The notes below the pieces were generated by a model that was not told the origin of the DNA, did no database searches, and saw only the letters and a program-made list of their open reading frames with translations. Shown piece by piece: positions 7,394 to 16,163 of a stretch of DNA of 64,000 bases (within the stretch, counting starts at the first letter, position 1; each line of letters begins with the position of its first letter). Location: NCBI GenBank assembly GCA_964636985.1, contig CAZWSX010000008.1, positions 183,955 to 247,954 of the forward strand, written 5' to 3'. Made by a program: the position numbers and the translations under genes. Origin of the DNA: CAZWSX01 sp964636985 (GTDB lineage Bacteria > Planctomycetota > Planctomycetia > Pirellulales > Pirellulaceae).

Positions 7394-9697
7394 TCATCGC
7401 TTTGCCCGACGGATCGCTTGCTGCATCTCGCGCAGCCGATCGAGATCGATTCCTTCGATCTTGTGTTCGAAGAACCAATCCAAATCGCGCGCGGCGATTT
7501 CGTTTCGCCCCGTTTGCGCCTTGAGCAACGCCAGATTTGCTCGCTCTTGGAGGGCGTTGGGGTCGATCGCAACCATGGCCGACAGATAGCGAATCATCGC
7601 CTCGAAGTCCTGGTTTTCCTGCGCCACGCGGAACAAGTTGGTCAAGGCCCGCTTCAGGATCGCTCGTTCGTCGCTGGCCGCGTAATGCTCGTCGCGGGCA
7701 GGCTCTCCTAATGCCCCGAGAATGAGCCGGTCGGAATCGGCCCGTGGTATCACGGCTCCTTTTTCGAACACGTCGAGCAACTGCGGCTCTCCCTCGCCGG
7801 GCACGAAGCGAACTACAAAATGTCCCGGCAGCCCGACCCCTTCCGCTTTCAAACCGATCCGCTTGGCCAGCTCGATAAACACAATCGACAACGTGATCGG
7901 CAGCCCTTCGCGATCGTCGAGGACGCGGTTGAGGTAGCTGTTGGCTTTGTTGTAGTAGTCGGTGCGGCTTCCGTGGAAGCCATTTTCGTCGAACATGAAT
8001 CGGCGAAGTGCGTCGAGTTTCGCCGTTTCGGTAGCGTCGGCAGGCAAGGAGTCGTTCACTTCCTTCGCCATGCGGTCGACCATTCGAACATAGATCTCCA
8101 CGTCGATGTCGGGTTCGTCGAGCTTGGCAACGCGCAGACACGCTCGCAACAGATCGACCTTCTCGACTCCAGGACCGGCGAGCGCCGTAAGTTCGCGGCA
8201 TTCCTCGCGCGTCGCGACGTCGCGGGCCAGCAAGCGCATTTCCCTCGCGCGTTGCTCCAGCGCGCGGGCTTCCTCGTCTAAGCCGGTTATCACGCCTTGC
8301 ACCTTGGCCAGGTCGTCCAGCTTTTCGGGCGTCAACTGCGATAGCCCAGGCAACTCTCGCAATGTCGCCGAGGAAGCGGCCCGCGCTTCGCTCGATGCCA
8401 GGACATTGGCGATGCGATCGCCAAACTGAAACCCTTTGAACTCGGCTTGCGTCTGCCGGAATTTCGCCAGCCCGAACTTACCCCCTTCGGGTGCGAACTC
8501 GTCCAAATCGCGATCGTTGTGTACGAACACTTGTTGGTCGTTCACGAAACAGACCAAACGATCGGCCTCGACTCGGACCTTGATGTGGTTCCACGATTTC
8601 TGGTGGTAGTGGGGCGATTCCTCGTCGATCAGGACCTGCCACGACGTGACGTCGGGTCCATCGAACTTGGTCAACCGCATCTTGCCCGCGCTGGGATAAA
8701 AACCAAAGTGCCGGTGACGACCGTCGGCGAGAACCGTCAGCCCCGCCGCGCCGCCTTCATCGTCGAGTTTGACCCAGGTGGCCACTTCATAGGGGACTGG
8801 CGGCGCCTTGTCGCTGCACAAGCAGAGGGACCGCCCTCCGAAGCCCGCGCCTGTTCCTTCGACGAGAATGCGTCCGCCGCGCTGTCGCCAGTTGGCGCCA
8901 AAGAGAGGTGTCCACTGGCGAGGATCGAGGGCACCAATCGTGAGCCATCTTTCAAGCGGTGCAGGATTCGGCTTTTCGAGCAAGTCCTTGAGGGCTTCAA
9001 CCTCGACCGCGAAGCCCAGGTTTTCGGTGACTGCCGATTTCATGGTAATGATGCCGACGACGCGTCCCTCGCGATCGAGTGCCGGCCCGCCGCTGTTCCC
9101 TTTCTCGATCGGCATGGCGATTTGCAACATCTTCAATCCTTCGACGTCGCGATGTTCCGACACAACACCGGTGACGATCGAATGCTTGAGGCCGCGCGGG
9201 TTTCCTTGGATGACCAGCGGATCTCCTTTTTCTAGAGCTCGCGCGGCACCCAGCGGCAAAGCGGTCAAGCCTTCGGCATCGACTTTAAGAATTGCCAGAT
9301 CGAGATGCCGATCCCACGCATGGATCTTGGTCACCTTGAGCGTTCGCCCGTCCGATAGCTCGACGCTGATGGGGCGCCCTTCACCAATCACGTGCAAGTT
9401 GGTAGCAATCAAGCCGTCGCTGGAGATCACGAAGCCGGTTCCCAGGCCGCCTTGTCCATCTTCCCGCCCACCGACGGAAATGACCGCCAAGGCCGGACGC
9501 GTTCGCTTGACCAATTCCTGGACCCAACGTTCCTCGCCGGGGCGAGCCTTGCTTTCCCCGCTGTCAGCAGGTGGCGAGGCTTCGGCTTGCTTGGGCTCTT
9601 GCCCGTGCGAAGAGACCGCCAGAAGTCCTTGCGCTACCAAGGTGCTAAGAAGGAGGAAGGCCGCAACGGAAACGAGGCGCGGAGTCTTGGCATCCAT
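7394..9697 (-). CDS. Exported trypsin-like protease fused to LamG-like and SirB1/TPR domains
   Basis: A 767-residue exported protein. A signal peptide (about 1-33) is followed by a serine protease domain of S1C/HtrA type with the full triad: His in ATNLHVIG, Asp in DLAIL, Ser in GNSGGPAL. No PDZ follows. Instead residues about 250-420 look like a concanavalin/LamG beta-sandwich (VRVEADRLVCFVNDQQVFVH). The C-terminal third is a SirB1-type transglutaminase-like domain (NSYLNRVLDDREGLPITLS, GVGLPGHFVVRF) and a TPR-like tail. Translation probably starts at ATG 9697; an in-frame TTG at 9703 is nearer to the AAGGAA ribosome site. It is convergent with the sulfotransferase gene. Confidence 0.85.
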   Translation of the reverse strand: MDAKTPRLVSVAAFLLLSTLVAQGLLAVSSHGQEPKQAEASPPADSGESKARPGEERWVQELVKRTRPALAVISVGGREDGQGGLGTGFVISSDGLIATNLHVIGEGRPISVELSDGRTLKVTKIHAWDRHLDLAILKVDAEGLTALPLGAARALEKGDPLVIQGNPRGLKHSIVTGVVSEHRDVEGLKMLQIAMPIEKGNSGGPALDREGRVVGIITMKSAVTENLGFAVEVEALKDLLEKPNPAPLERWLTIGALDPRQWTPLFGANWRQRGGRILVEGTGAGFGGRSLCLCSDKAPPVPYEVATWVKLDDEGGAAGLTVLADGRHRHFGFYPSAGKMRLTKFDGPDVTSWQVLIDEESPHYHQKSWNHIKVRVEADRLVCFVNDQQVFVHNDRDLDEFAPEGGKFGLAKFRQTQAEFKGFQFGDRIANVLASSEARAASSATLRELPGLSQLTPEKLDDLAKVQGVITGLDEEARALEQRAREMRLLARDVATREECRELTALAGPGVEKVDLLRACLRVAKLDEPDIDVEIYVRMVDRMAKEVNDSLPADATETAKLDALRRFMFDENGFHGSRTDYYNKANSYLNRVLDDREGLPITLSIVFIELAKRIGLKAEGVGLPGHFVVRFVPGEGEPQLLDVFEKGAVIPRADSDRLILGALGEPARDEHYAASDERAILKRALTNLFRVAQENQDFEAMIRYLSAMVAIDPNALQERANLALLKAQTGRNEIAARDLDWFFEHKIEGIDLDRLREMQQAIRRAKR

Positions 9698-9874
9698 AAG
9701 CAATGCGTTCCTTGCAGGGGCAGCGGGAATGGTCGCCCGTCACTGGGCATCCCCCATCGTGATTGATTTTCGTCGAGGATACAACGCGCGGCAGCCTTGC
9801 CCTGGGGTGCCCGTCCCCATGGCCTGAAATCCATTTCGTTGTCCCTGTAGCGGCTAAAGGTTACGATGATGGAG

Positions 9875-9889
9875 GTTGACTTAGTCAAC
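9875..9889. promoter_or_regulatory. Palindrome GTTGAC-tta-GTCAAC upstream of secreted protein gene
   Basis: A perfect 6-base dyad with a 3-base centre lies about 90 bases before the start at 9977, in the region between divergent genes (9698-9976). It could be an operator or part of a promoter, since TTGAC resembles a -35 element. Nothing else in this gap stands out. Confidence 0.3.
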
Positions 9890-9976
9890 GGCTCCTTCGC
9901 GAAACACGGCCAGGCAAACAGCAAGGGGCAACAACACGGGGCGAGTACGCGCAGTCGCGTGGAAGAGGAATCGGGC

Positions 9977-11314
9977 ATGATTGCCACAAGTACCCGAGTG
10001 CAAGGGGGCGGTTCGTTTTGCGCCGGTCTTACGGATTTCTGGCGAGGCCTTCTCGCAGTCGCAACGGTTGTCCTTATAGGTCAATGCTTGACGCAAGTTG
10101 TGTTGGCCGATGATGCTCCCTTTCGCAAGGCCTTGTCCGAAGCGATCGGCACGACCTGGGGCGACAAAGCCGAATTGGCAAAGGCCGCCGACCAAAAATT
10201 TTCCAGCATCGACACCATGGCACCAGGCGATCCGCGCGCTCTTTACGGTCACGCGCTGGTTCTGATGAGCCAACGCCGGTACGACGACGCGCTGCGCGTG
10301 CTCGATCGATTGCTAGCCGATCAAGACGATCATTTGCCTGCGTGGCGGGCAAAGATCTGGATTGTCACCGTAAAGCGCAACTTCGGCGCGTCTCTTTCCG
10401 CTTGCGACCGGTCGACCGCGATTCTGGCCGAACTGAGTGACGAGAGCACCGAGTCCGCCACAGAGCACTTGCGTTTCGTCGGGCGAGTGCTGGGATTCAT
10501 GGAGGGCCCTGCTTCGGAAACGGCCGGCACCGCCGGTCGGGAGGATGTTGAAGCGCGAATTGTCGCCCGGCTCGATGAGTCGCAGCGTGCCGATCTGTCG
10601 GCTGCTAAGGAAGACTTGCTGGTGAAGTTCGCTGAATTGATCTCGGCGCGCGACGACTCGAAGGCGGTGGCCAAGGCCGAAGCCGAGGAGACCAAGACGA
10701 AGCTTCTGCAAGACGTGGCCGAAGCGCGCGTCGAAAACGAAAGAAGGGCGGAGGTCTTGCAACAGCGGCGCGATTCTCTGCAAGCCGAGTACGACGGGGA
10801 AATGAAAAAGATTGCCGACGAAGATACTCCCCTGCGGAGCCAAATTGCTTCGCTCGATTCGGATATCGCCGCGGAACAAAGCAACCTTTCGATTGTGAAT
10901 ACCGACATCTCCCGGTTGCAACTCTCGCTTTCCACGGAGCGCGATCCCGTGATTCGACGGCGGATCAGATTCGACATCGACCGTCTGGCGGTTACCGCCT
11001 CGCGCTTGCAAGCGAATATCGCGAGCCTGGATCAGCAGATCGGCATTGTGAACAATCAACGGGCGCAACTTGCCTCTCGCCAGCAGTCGGTGAAAAACCG
11101 GATCGGAAATCAGCTCAAACAACTCGACAAAGATATGGCGGCGCTCGGCAAGGCTGAAAAGAAGCTCAGCGGCAACGAAAAGCAGATCAACAAAGGGGTA
11201 TCGCTTAACAAGGGAAAGGTCTTATCGCTCAACACCAAGGCGGCAGCTTGGACCACCTATCAGCCTTTTCCGCTGTTGATTGAACGCGATCGAGTTCTAG
11301 CTACTCTAAAGTAG
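9977..11314 (+). CDS. Secreted coiled-coil protein of unknown function
   Basis: A 445-residue protein. The N-terminus has a hydrophobic signal segment (about residues 20-47, ending near VVLADD). Residues about 50-170 look helical and TPR-like (DPRALYGHALVLMSQRRYDDALRVLDRLL). Residues about 200-430 form a long Glu/Lys/Gln-rich coiled coil. ATG 9977 has a good ribosome site (GAGGAA, 8 bases upstream); an ATG at 9866 would add a polar leader and bury the signal. It is followed 33 bases later by an exported hydrolase, so they may be cotranscribed. I do not recognise the family. Confidence 0.72.
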   Translation: MIATSTRVQGGGSFCAGLTDFWRGLLAVATVVLIGQCLTQVVLADDAPFRKALSEAIGTTWGDKAELAKAADQKFSSIDTMAPGDPRALYGHALVLMSQRRYDDALRVLDRLLADQDDHLPAWRAKIWIVTVKRNFGASLSACDRSTAILAELSDESTESATEHLRFVGRVLGFMEGPASETAGTAGREDVEARIVARLDESQRADLSAAKEDLLVKFAELISARDDSKAVAKAEAEETKTKLLQDVAEARVENERRAEVLQQRRDSLQAEYDGEMKKIADEDTPLRSQIASLDSDIAAEQSNLSIVNTDISRLQLSLSTERDPVIRRRIRFDIDRLAVTASRLQANIASLDQQIGIVNNQRAQLASRQQSVKNRIGNQLKQLDKDMAALGKAEKKLSGNEKQINKGVSLNKGKVLSLNTKAAAWTTYQPFPLLIERDRVLATLK

Positions 11315-11347
11315 TTGCCCCTTCGGTGCCAAAAGGTAGCTTTTGAA

Positions 11348-12196
11348 ATGATTCGCGCTCTATTCATGACGGCTTGTTTACTGATTTTTGCTGTCGTCAC
11401 GGGCGTGACTCATGCCCAGGACAAGGCGGCAGAGCAGCCTGTCAAAGAGTTGATTCTTCCTGGTGAGTCGTTTCTCGTCGATGGACGCCCGGCGTTCATC
11501 ATGTGGCCGGAAGAGTCCAAACGCACCAAACCTCAACCGTGGATCTTCTACGCTCCGACGCTTCCTCCGTATCCAGATCAAGCCGAGAAGTGGATGCACG
11601 AAAAGTTCCTCGCGGCAGGCGTTGCGATCGCCGGTATTGACGTCGGCGAAGCGTACGGCAGCCCGGAGGGACGAAAGGGCTTGGATGCCTTCTACAAAGA
11701 AGCGACCGAGCGCCGTGGTTTGGCTACGAAACCCTGTTTGCTTGGTCGGAGTCGCGGCGGGCTGTGGATGAGCAGCTGGGGCGCTGACAACGCGGACAAG
11801 GTGGCGGGCCTCGCGGGCATCTACCCGGTTTACGACTTTCGAACCTATCCCGGACTCGATGCTGCCGCACCTGCTTATGGCGTCTCGGCTGCGGAACTGA
11901 CGGAGCGCAACAAGGAATTCAACCCGATCGAGCGAGTCGTTAATCTCGCGAAAGCGAAAGTGCCGGTGTTCATTATTCACGGCGACATGGATACGGTGGT
12001 CCCGCTCAAAGAGAACTCAGCGGAGTTGCTAGAGCGGTATCGATCGGTGGGCGCGGAGAAGCTCGTGGAGCTTGTGGTTGCTCCAAGGCAGGGCCACAAC
12101 TTTTGGGAGGGTTTCTTTCAGTGCCAGCCGTTGGTCGACTTCGCGATCGCGCGCGCTAAAGAAGGTGCCGCGGAAGCAGGCAACGCCAACAAATAG
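11348..12196 (+). CDS. Exported alpha/beta hydrolase
   Basis: A 282-residue protein with a signal peptide (about 1-22, ending THAQ) and an alpha/beta-hydrolase fold. The nucleophile elbow is GRSRGG near residue 138, the acid is probably in HGDMDTVVPL, and the His in GHNFWEGF near the end, completing a Ser-Asp-His triad. Substrate unknown; similar exported planctomycete proteins are annotated as esterases or prolyl-oligopeptidase-like. ATG 11348 is preferred over an in-frame TTG at 11315, because it begins directly before the signal peptide. It lies 33 bases after the coiled-coil gene and is convergent with the response regulator gene. Confidence 0.8.
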   Translation: MIRALFMTACLLIFAVVTGVTHAQDKAAEQPVKELILPGESFLVDGRPAFIMWPEESKRTKPQPWIFYAPTLPPYPDQAEKWMHEKFLAAGVAIAGIDVGEAYGSPEGRKGLDAFYKEATERRGLATKPCLLGRSRGGLWMSSWGADNADKVAGLAGIYPVYDFRTYPGLDAAAPAYGVSAAELTERNKEFNPIERVVNLAKAKVPVFIIHGDMDTVVPLKENSAELLERYRSVGAEKLVELVVAPRQGHNFWEGFFQCQPLVDFAIARAKEGAAEAGNANK

Positions 12197-12209
12197 CAGC
12201 CGCTGTTTG

Positions 12210-12869
12210 TCAATCTTCGACGACAATCCCGGCATCGCGCGCGAAACGGGCAAGTTCCAAGCGATCGTGAAGATCGAGCATCTTCATCACCCGATACTTG
12301 TGGCTGTCGACGGTTTTGGCTGAAAGGTGCATCTCCTTGGCGATCTCTTTGACGCTGTAACCGCGCGCCAATAACCGAACCACGTCAATTTGCCGGTCAC
12401 TGAGGCGTTCGATTTTGGACGTGACCTTGAGCCGATAGCCTCCCTGCGGATCGATCTCGATCAGGTCGGCGATTTGCTGGGAGAAGACCCGTTCCCCTCG
12501 CATGACGCGCTCGAGCTTGTCGCAGAGGGATTCGAACGATTCTGTCTTGAGAAGGTACCCGTCCACCCGGATACGAAGGGCCTGCTCAATAAACGCACTG
12601 TTGCAGTAAGCGGAGAGAACGACGAACTTGGATGAAATCTTAACCTTGCGAAGCGCCGCAAACATATCGAAGACGCTGCGGCCGGGTTGTTCGATGTCGG
12701 CGACAATCAAATCGGGTTGAAACTGAACGGCGACGTCGTACCCTTGGGTAGCATCGCGCGTTTTTGCCACGACACGAAAGCGATTTGCCACTCCAAAAGC
12801 CATCGACAGCGCGTCTGAGAACGCCAAATGGTCTTCAATAAGTACAACAGAATAAGACGGGGCATCCAT
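12210..12869 (-). CDS. NarL/FixJ-type response regulator
   Basis: A 219-residue transcription factor. The N-terminal receiver (about 6-125) has the acidic pair in VVLIEDH, the phospho-acceptor Asp in LIVADIEQPG, Ser/Thr in VVLSAY and Lys in YLLKTES. The C-terminal LuxR-type HTH (about 152-212) reads LSDRQIDVVRLLARGYSVKEIA and SAKTVDSHKYRVMKML. It should bind DNA as a phosphorylation-driven dimer. A ribosome site AAAGG lies 6 bases before ATG 12869. A small HisKA-like gene lies 48 bases upstream on the same strand, which suggests a two-gene signalling operon. Confidence 0.92.
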   Translation of the reverse strand: MDAPSYSVVLIEDHLAFSDALSMAFGVANRFRVVAKTRDATQGYDVAVQFQPDLIVADIEQPGRSVFDMFAALRKVKISSKFVVLSAYCNSAFIEQALRIRVDGYLLKTESFESLCDKLERVMRGERVFSQQIADLIEIDPQGGYRLKVTSKIERLSDRQIDVVRLLARGYSVKEIAKEMHLSAKTVDSHKYRVMKMLDLHDRLELARFARDAGIVVED

Positions 12870-12917
12870 CGATGGCCTTTAACAATGTAGGGTGCTCTTT
12901 TTCGACGCGCTGAAAAA

Positions 12918-13166
12918 TCACTTGCCTGCCCCGCGAACTTTGTTAGCCACCAAGACTTTGGTCTGCAATTGTTCGACACGTGTCGAAAGTTCCGACAAAA
13001 GGCGATCCATTGCCGTTGTCTCGATTGATGCCAAACGATCCGGCGTCAGGGACGCCTTTACCAGGAACCACTGGCATTGGATCGCGGCCAAGCTGTTCAC
13101 CACGCCATGGACGTCGAGAGCAACAGGGCTCGCGGCCGTCCCTCTGTCATGTGGCGATTCAGTCAT
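12918..13166 (-). CDS. Small HisKA/DHp-like protein next to the response regulator
   Basis: An 82-residue protein. Residues about 17-70 read like the two-helix dimerisation and phospho-acceptor domain of histidine kinases: LDVHGVVNSLAAIQC resembles an H-box (His followed by a polar/N-S-L-A-A-I helix), and a second helix ends in STRVEQLQTKV. No ATP-binding domain follows. It lies 48 bases before the NarL-type regulator gene on the same strand. If real, it may bind the regulator or pass phosphate to it. The ribosome site is weak and the gene is short. I infer the role from motif and neighbour only. Confidence 0.5.
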   Translation of the reverse strand: MTESPHDRGTAASPVALDVHGVVNSLAAIQCQWFLVKASLTPDRLASIETTAMDRLLSELSTRVEQLQTKVLVANKVRGAGK

Positions 13167-13429
13167 TGTTGATCCACTGCACCCCTCTACCTCACCCCCG
13201 AAACAGGATCACGAGCCGGCCTTGCCCAACGCGTCCCAGATCTTGTTTCTTGCCAATGTTTCTCCCGTGGTATCGACCATTGTTCGTGTCCCACTGCACA
13301 GGGCATTCACCTGAGAAACAAGGCTGCGGGGAACTTTGTCCTGATCAAAATAGGGTCGCTCACGCGGACGGCGGGGAATCGCAGAGGGCGCCTAACCAAG
13401 TCGTGCGATCGCACGACAATGTGTTCGGT

Positions 13430-13864
13430 TTAGCTACGAGTAAGAGTGAACTCGCCGCGCTCCCACGCGTTCAAGAATTCATAGTTGCTGGCCAACAGAT
13501 TTGGCAACGCGCGCATCTCGGCAGCGCTCATCCAATGCACTGCCTCGACTTCAGAAGGATTAGGATTCATTCTTTCAAAGTCGTCGCAGTGAATAAGCCA
13601 CCACACGAGGGAGACGCGCCAAGGAGTTTCGCTAGCCAGCAAACGTCGGATCGGTTGGATGGGGAGGTTAAGTTCCTCGAGTAATTCACGGATAACCGCG
13701 ACGTCTTCCGATTCACCGTGTTCGATTGTCCCCCCAGGAAAGCAGTAGGCGCCGGGAGATCGAACGTACTGTGATCGTTTGATGACCAGAAACTGATCAT
13801 CGCGAAAGCAGACCCCTACAACGCCGCGTTTGTTGCCAGGTGGACGGACACTTGAATTCGCCAT
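13430..13864 (-). CDS. Nudix hydrolase
   Basis: A 144-residue Nudix-fold protein. The Nudix box covers residues about 45-67 as GGTIEHGE...RELLEEL, with the Mg2+-binding Glu residues intact; the penultimate Gly of the consensus is Asn here. It probably hydrolyses a nucleoside diphosphate linked to another group, in the MutT/NUDT class, but the substrate is open. It is divergent from ftsH, with a 221-base gap. Confidence 0.9.
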   Translation of the reverse strand: MANSSVRPPGNKRGVVGVCFRDDQFLVIKRSQYVRSPGAYCFPGGTIEHGESEDVAVIRELLEELNLPIQPIRRLLASETPWRVSLVWWLIHCDDFERMNPNPSEVEAVHWMSAAEMRALPNLLASNYEFLNAWERGEFTLTRS

Positions 13865-14085
13865 GTTCGTGCCCTTTGCTCAACTGTCGTACGGCTCTTT
13901 ACGCCACCCCTTCCGAGACGCGATTGTAGCGATTTTTCCCGCGTCTAATTCACCTCTGCGCCTGCTTGTACCAATGACCAATAATGGAACAAACGGTAGA
14001 ATCGGTTAGGTACAGATCGCCCACGCCTTTGGTTCGCATCAAGCGGGGATCTTTCCCCCACTTTGATGGAGTGTCAAGGAAACAC

Positions 14086-16134
14086 ATGAGCAACTCGGAA
14101 GAAAATTCACAGGAAGGTTCGCGGCGGACTGCCGCGCAGTCCCCCAATCAATGGATATTTCTATTCCTTATCGCAGTCTTGGTCTTGGTGATGTTTCTTA
14201 GCCCACTGGGCGGTTTGGGGCGACCCAACACCGAGCAGGTGGCCTACTCGGTTTTGTTGAACGAGTTGAAGCGCGGGAACGTAGCATCGATCTCGTTCAC
14301 GCAAAACGAAGCAACTGGTGTCTTTCGAGACCCACCCGAATCGAGTGGGATCATCGATAGAAATGGTCTGTTTCAAGACCACAAGACGGGTGCCTTCAAG
14401 AAGTCACCGTACGCTTTTGTTGTCAAGGGAGATTTTGGCGAAACCTTCCTTAAGTTGCTGAACGACCTGCAGGAAAAAGAAAAAGAGAACAAGGGGCCGA
14501 GCAAGATCCCGGCCTACCAACCGTTGCCGCCTCAATCCGACCTCGGCGGGATCGTTTTGGTCACCATCATGATCGCCTCGGTCTTAGTAATTGGGATGGT
14601 GTTCCTCACGCTTCGCCGCTCGCAAGGAAGCGGAGGACTCTTTGGCGGAGGTTTTTTAACCGGCTTCACGCGCAGTCTGGCCAAACGCTACGACCCAGGG
14701 CAAAACCCCGTCACGTTTAAGGACGTAGCAGGCCTGGAGAGCGTCAAAGGAGATTTGCTCGAGATCGTCGAGTTTCTTCGTGACCCGCGCAAGTTCCAAA
14801 AGCTCGGCGGCCGCGTTCCCAAGGGCGTGCTTCTGAGTGGCCCGCCTGGGACGGGAAAAACATTGCTTGCCCGTGCCATCGCGGGTGAAGCGCAGGTTCC
14901 CTTCTTCTCCGTGAACGGTTCGGAGTTCATCCAGATGTTCGTCGGCGTGGGAGCGACGCGCGTTCGCGATCTGTTCCGCACTGCCAAGGATGCCTCCCCC
15001 TCGATCATCTTCGTCGACGAGATCGATGCCGTAGGGCGCCAACGCGGCGCCGGCTTCGGCGGCGGCCACGATGAGCGCGAACAAACGCTCAATCAGATTC
15101 TTGGCGAGATGGATGGTTTCTCACCGACGGAGATGGTAATCGTCATCGCGGCGACCAATCGTCCTGACGTGCTCGACCCGGCACTGCTGCGGCCCGGTCG
15201 CTTCGATCGGAACATTGTGGTCGATCGCCCCACACAAAAGGGGCGGATCGAACTCTTCAAGATTCACTCCAAACACGTTCCCATTGCAGACGATGTCGAT
15301 TTGGAGCGATTCGCTGCCGCATGCATGGGCATGACCGGCGCCGATATTCGCAACCTGGTCAACGAAGCGGCCTTGTGGGCGGCCCGGCACAACAAGGCGT
15401 TTGTTTCTAAAAGTGATTTCGAGTACGCACGCGACAAGATTGTTCTTGGCGCTAAACGCGAAGAGGTGCTAACCACGGAAACACGCGAAAAGACCGCCTA
15501 CCACGAAGCGGGGCATGCGCTGTTGGCGTGGCTCCTTCCAGGAAACGATCGATTGCACAAGGTGACGATCATTCCGCGCGGGATGACGCTGGGCGTGACA
15601 TGGACTTCTCCCGACGAAGCGGCCCTTAACAAAAGCAAGAGCGAATGGTGTGATCGTCTCGCGATGATCCTGGGCGGCCGCGCCGCGGAGATCATCATTT
15701 ACGACGAACTCACAACGGGCGCAAGCAACGACTTGACGAAAGCCACAGCCATCGCGCGGCACATGGTTACGCGCTGGGGCATGAGCGAGAAAATCGGACC
15801 GGTTAGTCTCAAGATGAACGAAGATGACCCCTTTCTTGGCCGTGAGATTGGCCATGCGCGTGAGTTCAGCGAACACACGATGCAGGTCATCGACGACGAA
15901 GTGCGGCGGATTCTCGACGAGTCGGCCGAACGAGCCAAGCAAGTTCTGCAGGAAAATCGGGACAAGCTCGAGTCCCTCACGCAGGCCTTGCTCAAATCGG
16001 AAGAGATCGACGAGGCGGAAATCGCCAGGATCCTCGGCCCGAGCATCCAGGCGCTGAACGAGGCCGCCAAGAAGGCGAAAACCGGAGTCGATGACGAACC
16101 AAAAGGGGGCGAACTTGTCCCTAGTCCCGCATAG
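14086..16134 (+). CDS. ftsH: ATP-dependent zinc metalloprotease FtsH
   Basis: A 682-residue membrane-bound AAA+ protease that removes damaged membrane and short-lived cytosolic proteins. In order: N-terminal transmembrane helix (about 23-42), periplasmic domain, second helix (about 150-172), AAA domain with Walker A GPPGTGKT and Walker B IIFVDEIDAVG, the second-region-of-homology arginines, then the M41 protease domain with the zinc site HEAGH. ATG 14086 has an AAGGA site five bases upstream and places the first helix normally; an upstream in-frame ATG at 13984 has none. rsgA follows with a 29-base gap. Confidence 0.96.
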   Translation: MSNSEENSQEGSRRTAAQSPNQWIFLFLIAVLVLVMFLSPLGGLGRPNTEQVAYSVLLNELKRGNVASISFTQNEATGVFRDPPESSGIIDRNGLFQDHKTGAFKKSPYAFVVKGDFGETFLKLLNDLQEKEKENKGPSKIPAYQPLPPQSDLGGIVLVTIMIASVLVIGMVFLTLRRSQGSGGLFGGGFLTGFTRSLAKRYDPGQNPVTFKDVAGLESVKGDLLEIVEFLRDPRKFQKLGGRVPKGVLLSGPPGTGKTLLARAIAGEAQVPFFSVNGSEFIQMFVGVGATRVRDLFRTAKDASPSIIFVDEIDAVGRQRGAGFGGGHDEREQTLNQILGEMDGFSPTEMVIVIAATNRPDVLDPALLRPGRFDRNIVVDRPTQKGRIELFKIHSKHVPIADDVDLERFAAACMGMTGADIRNLVNEAALWAARHNKAFVSKSDFEYARDKIVLGAKREEVLTTETREKTAYHEAGHALLAWLLPGNDRLHKVTIIPRGMTLGVTWTSPDEAALNKSKSEWCDRLAMILGGRAAEIIIYDELTTGASNDLTKATAIARHMVTRWGMSEKIGPVSLKMNEDDPFLGREIGHAREFSEHTMQVIDDEVRRILDESAERAKQVLQENRDKLESLTQALLKSEEIDEAEIARILGPSIQALNEAAKKAKTGVDDEPKGGELVPSPA

Positions 16135-16163
16135 CCGCCGGGATACTGTTGCGATGGCCCTTC

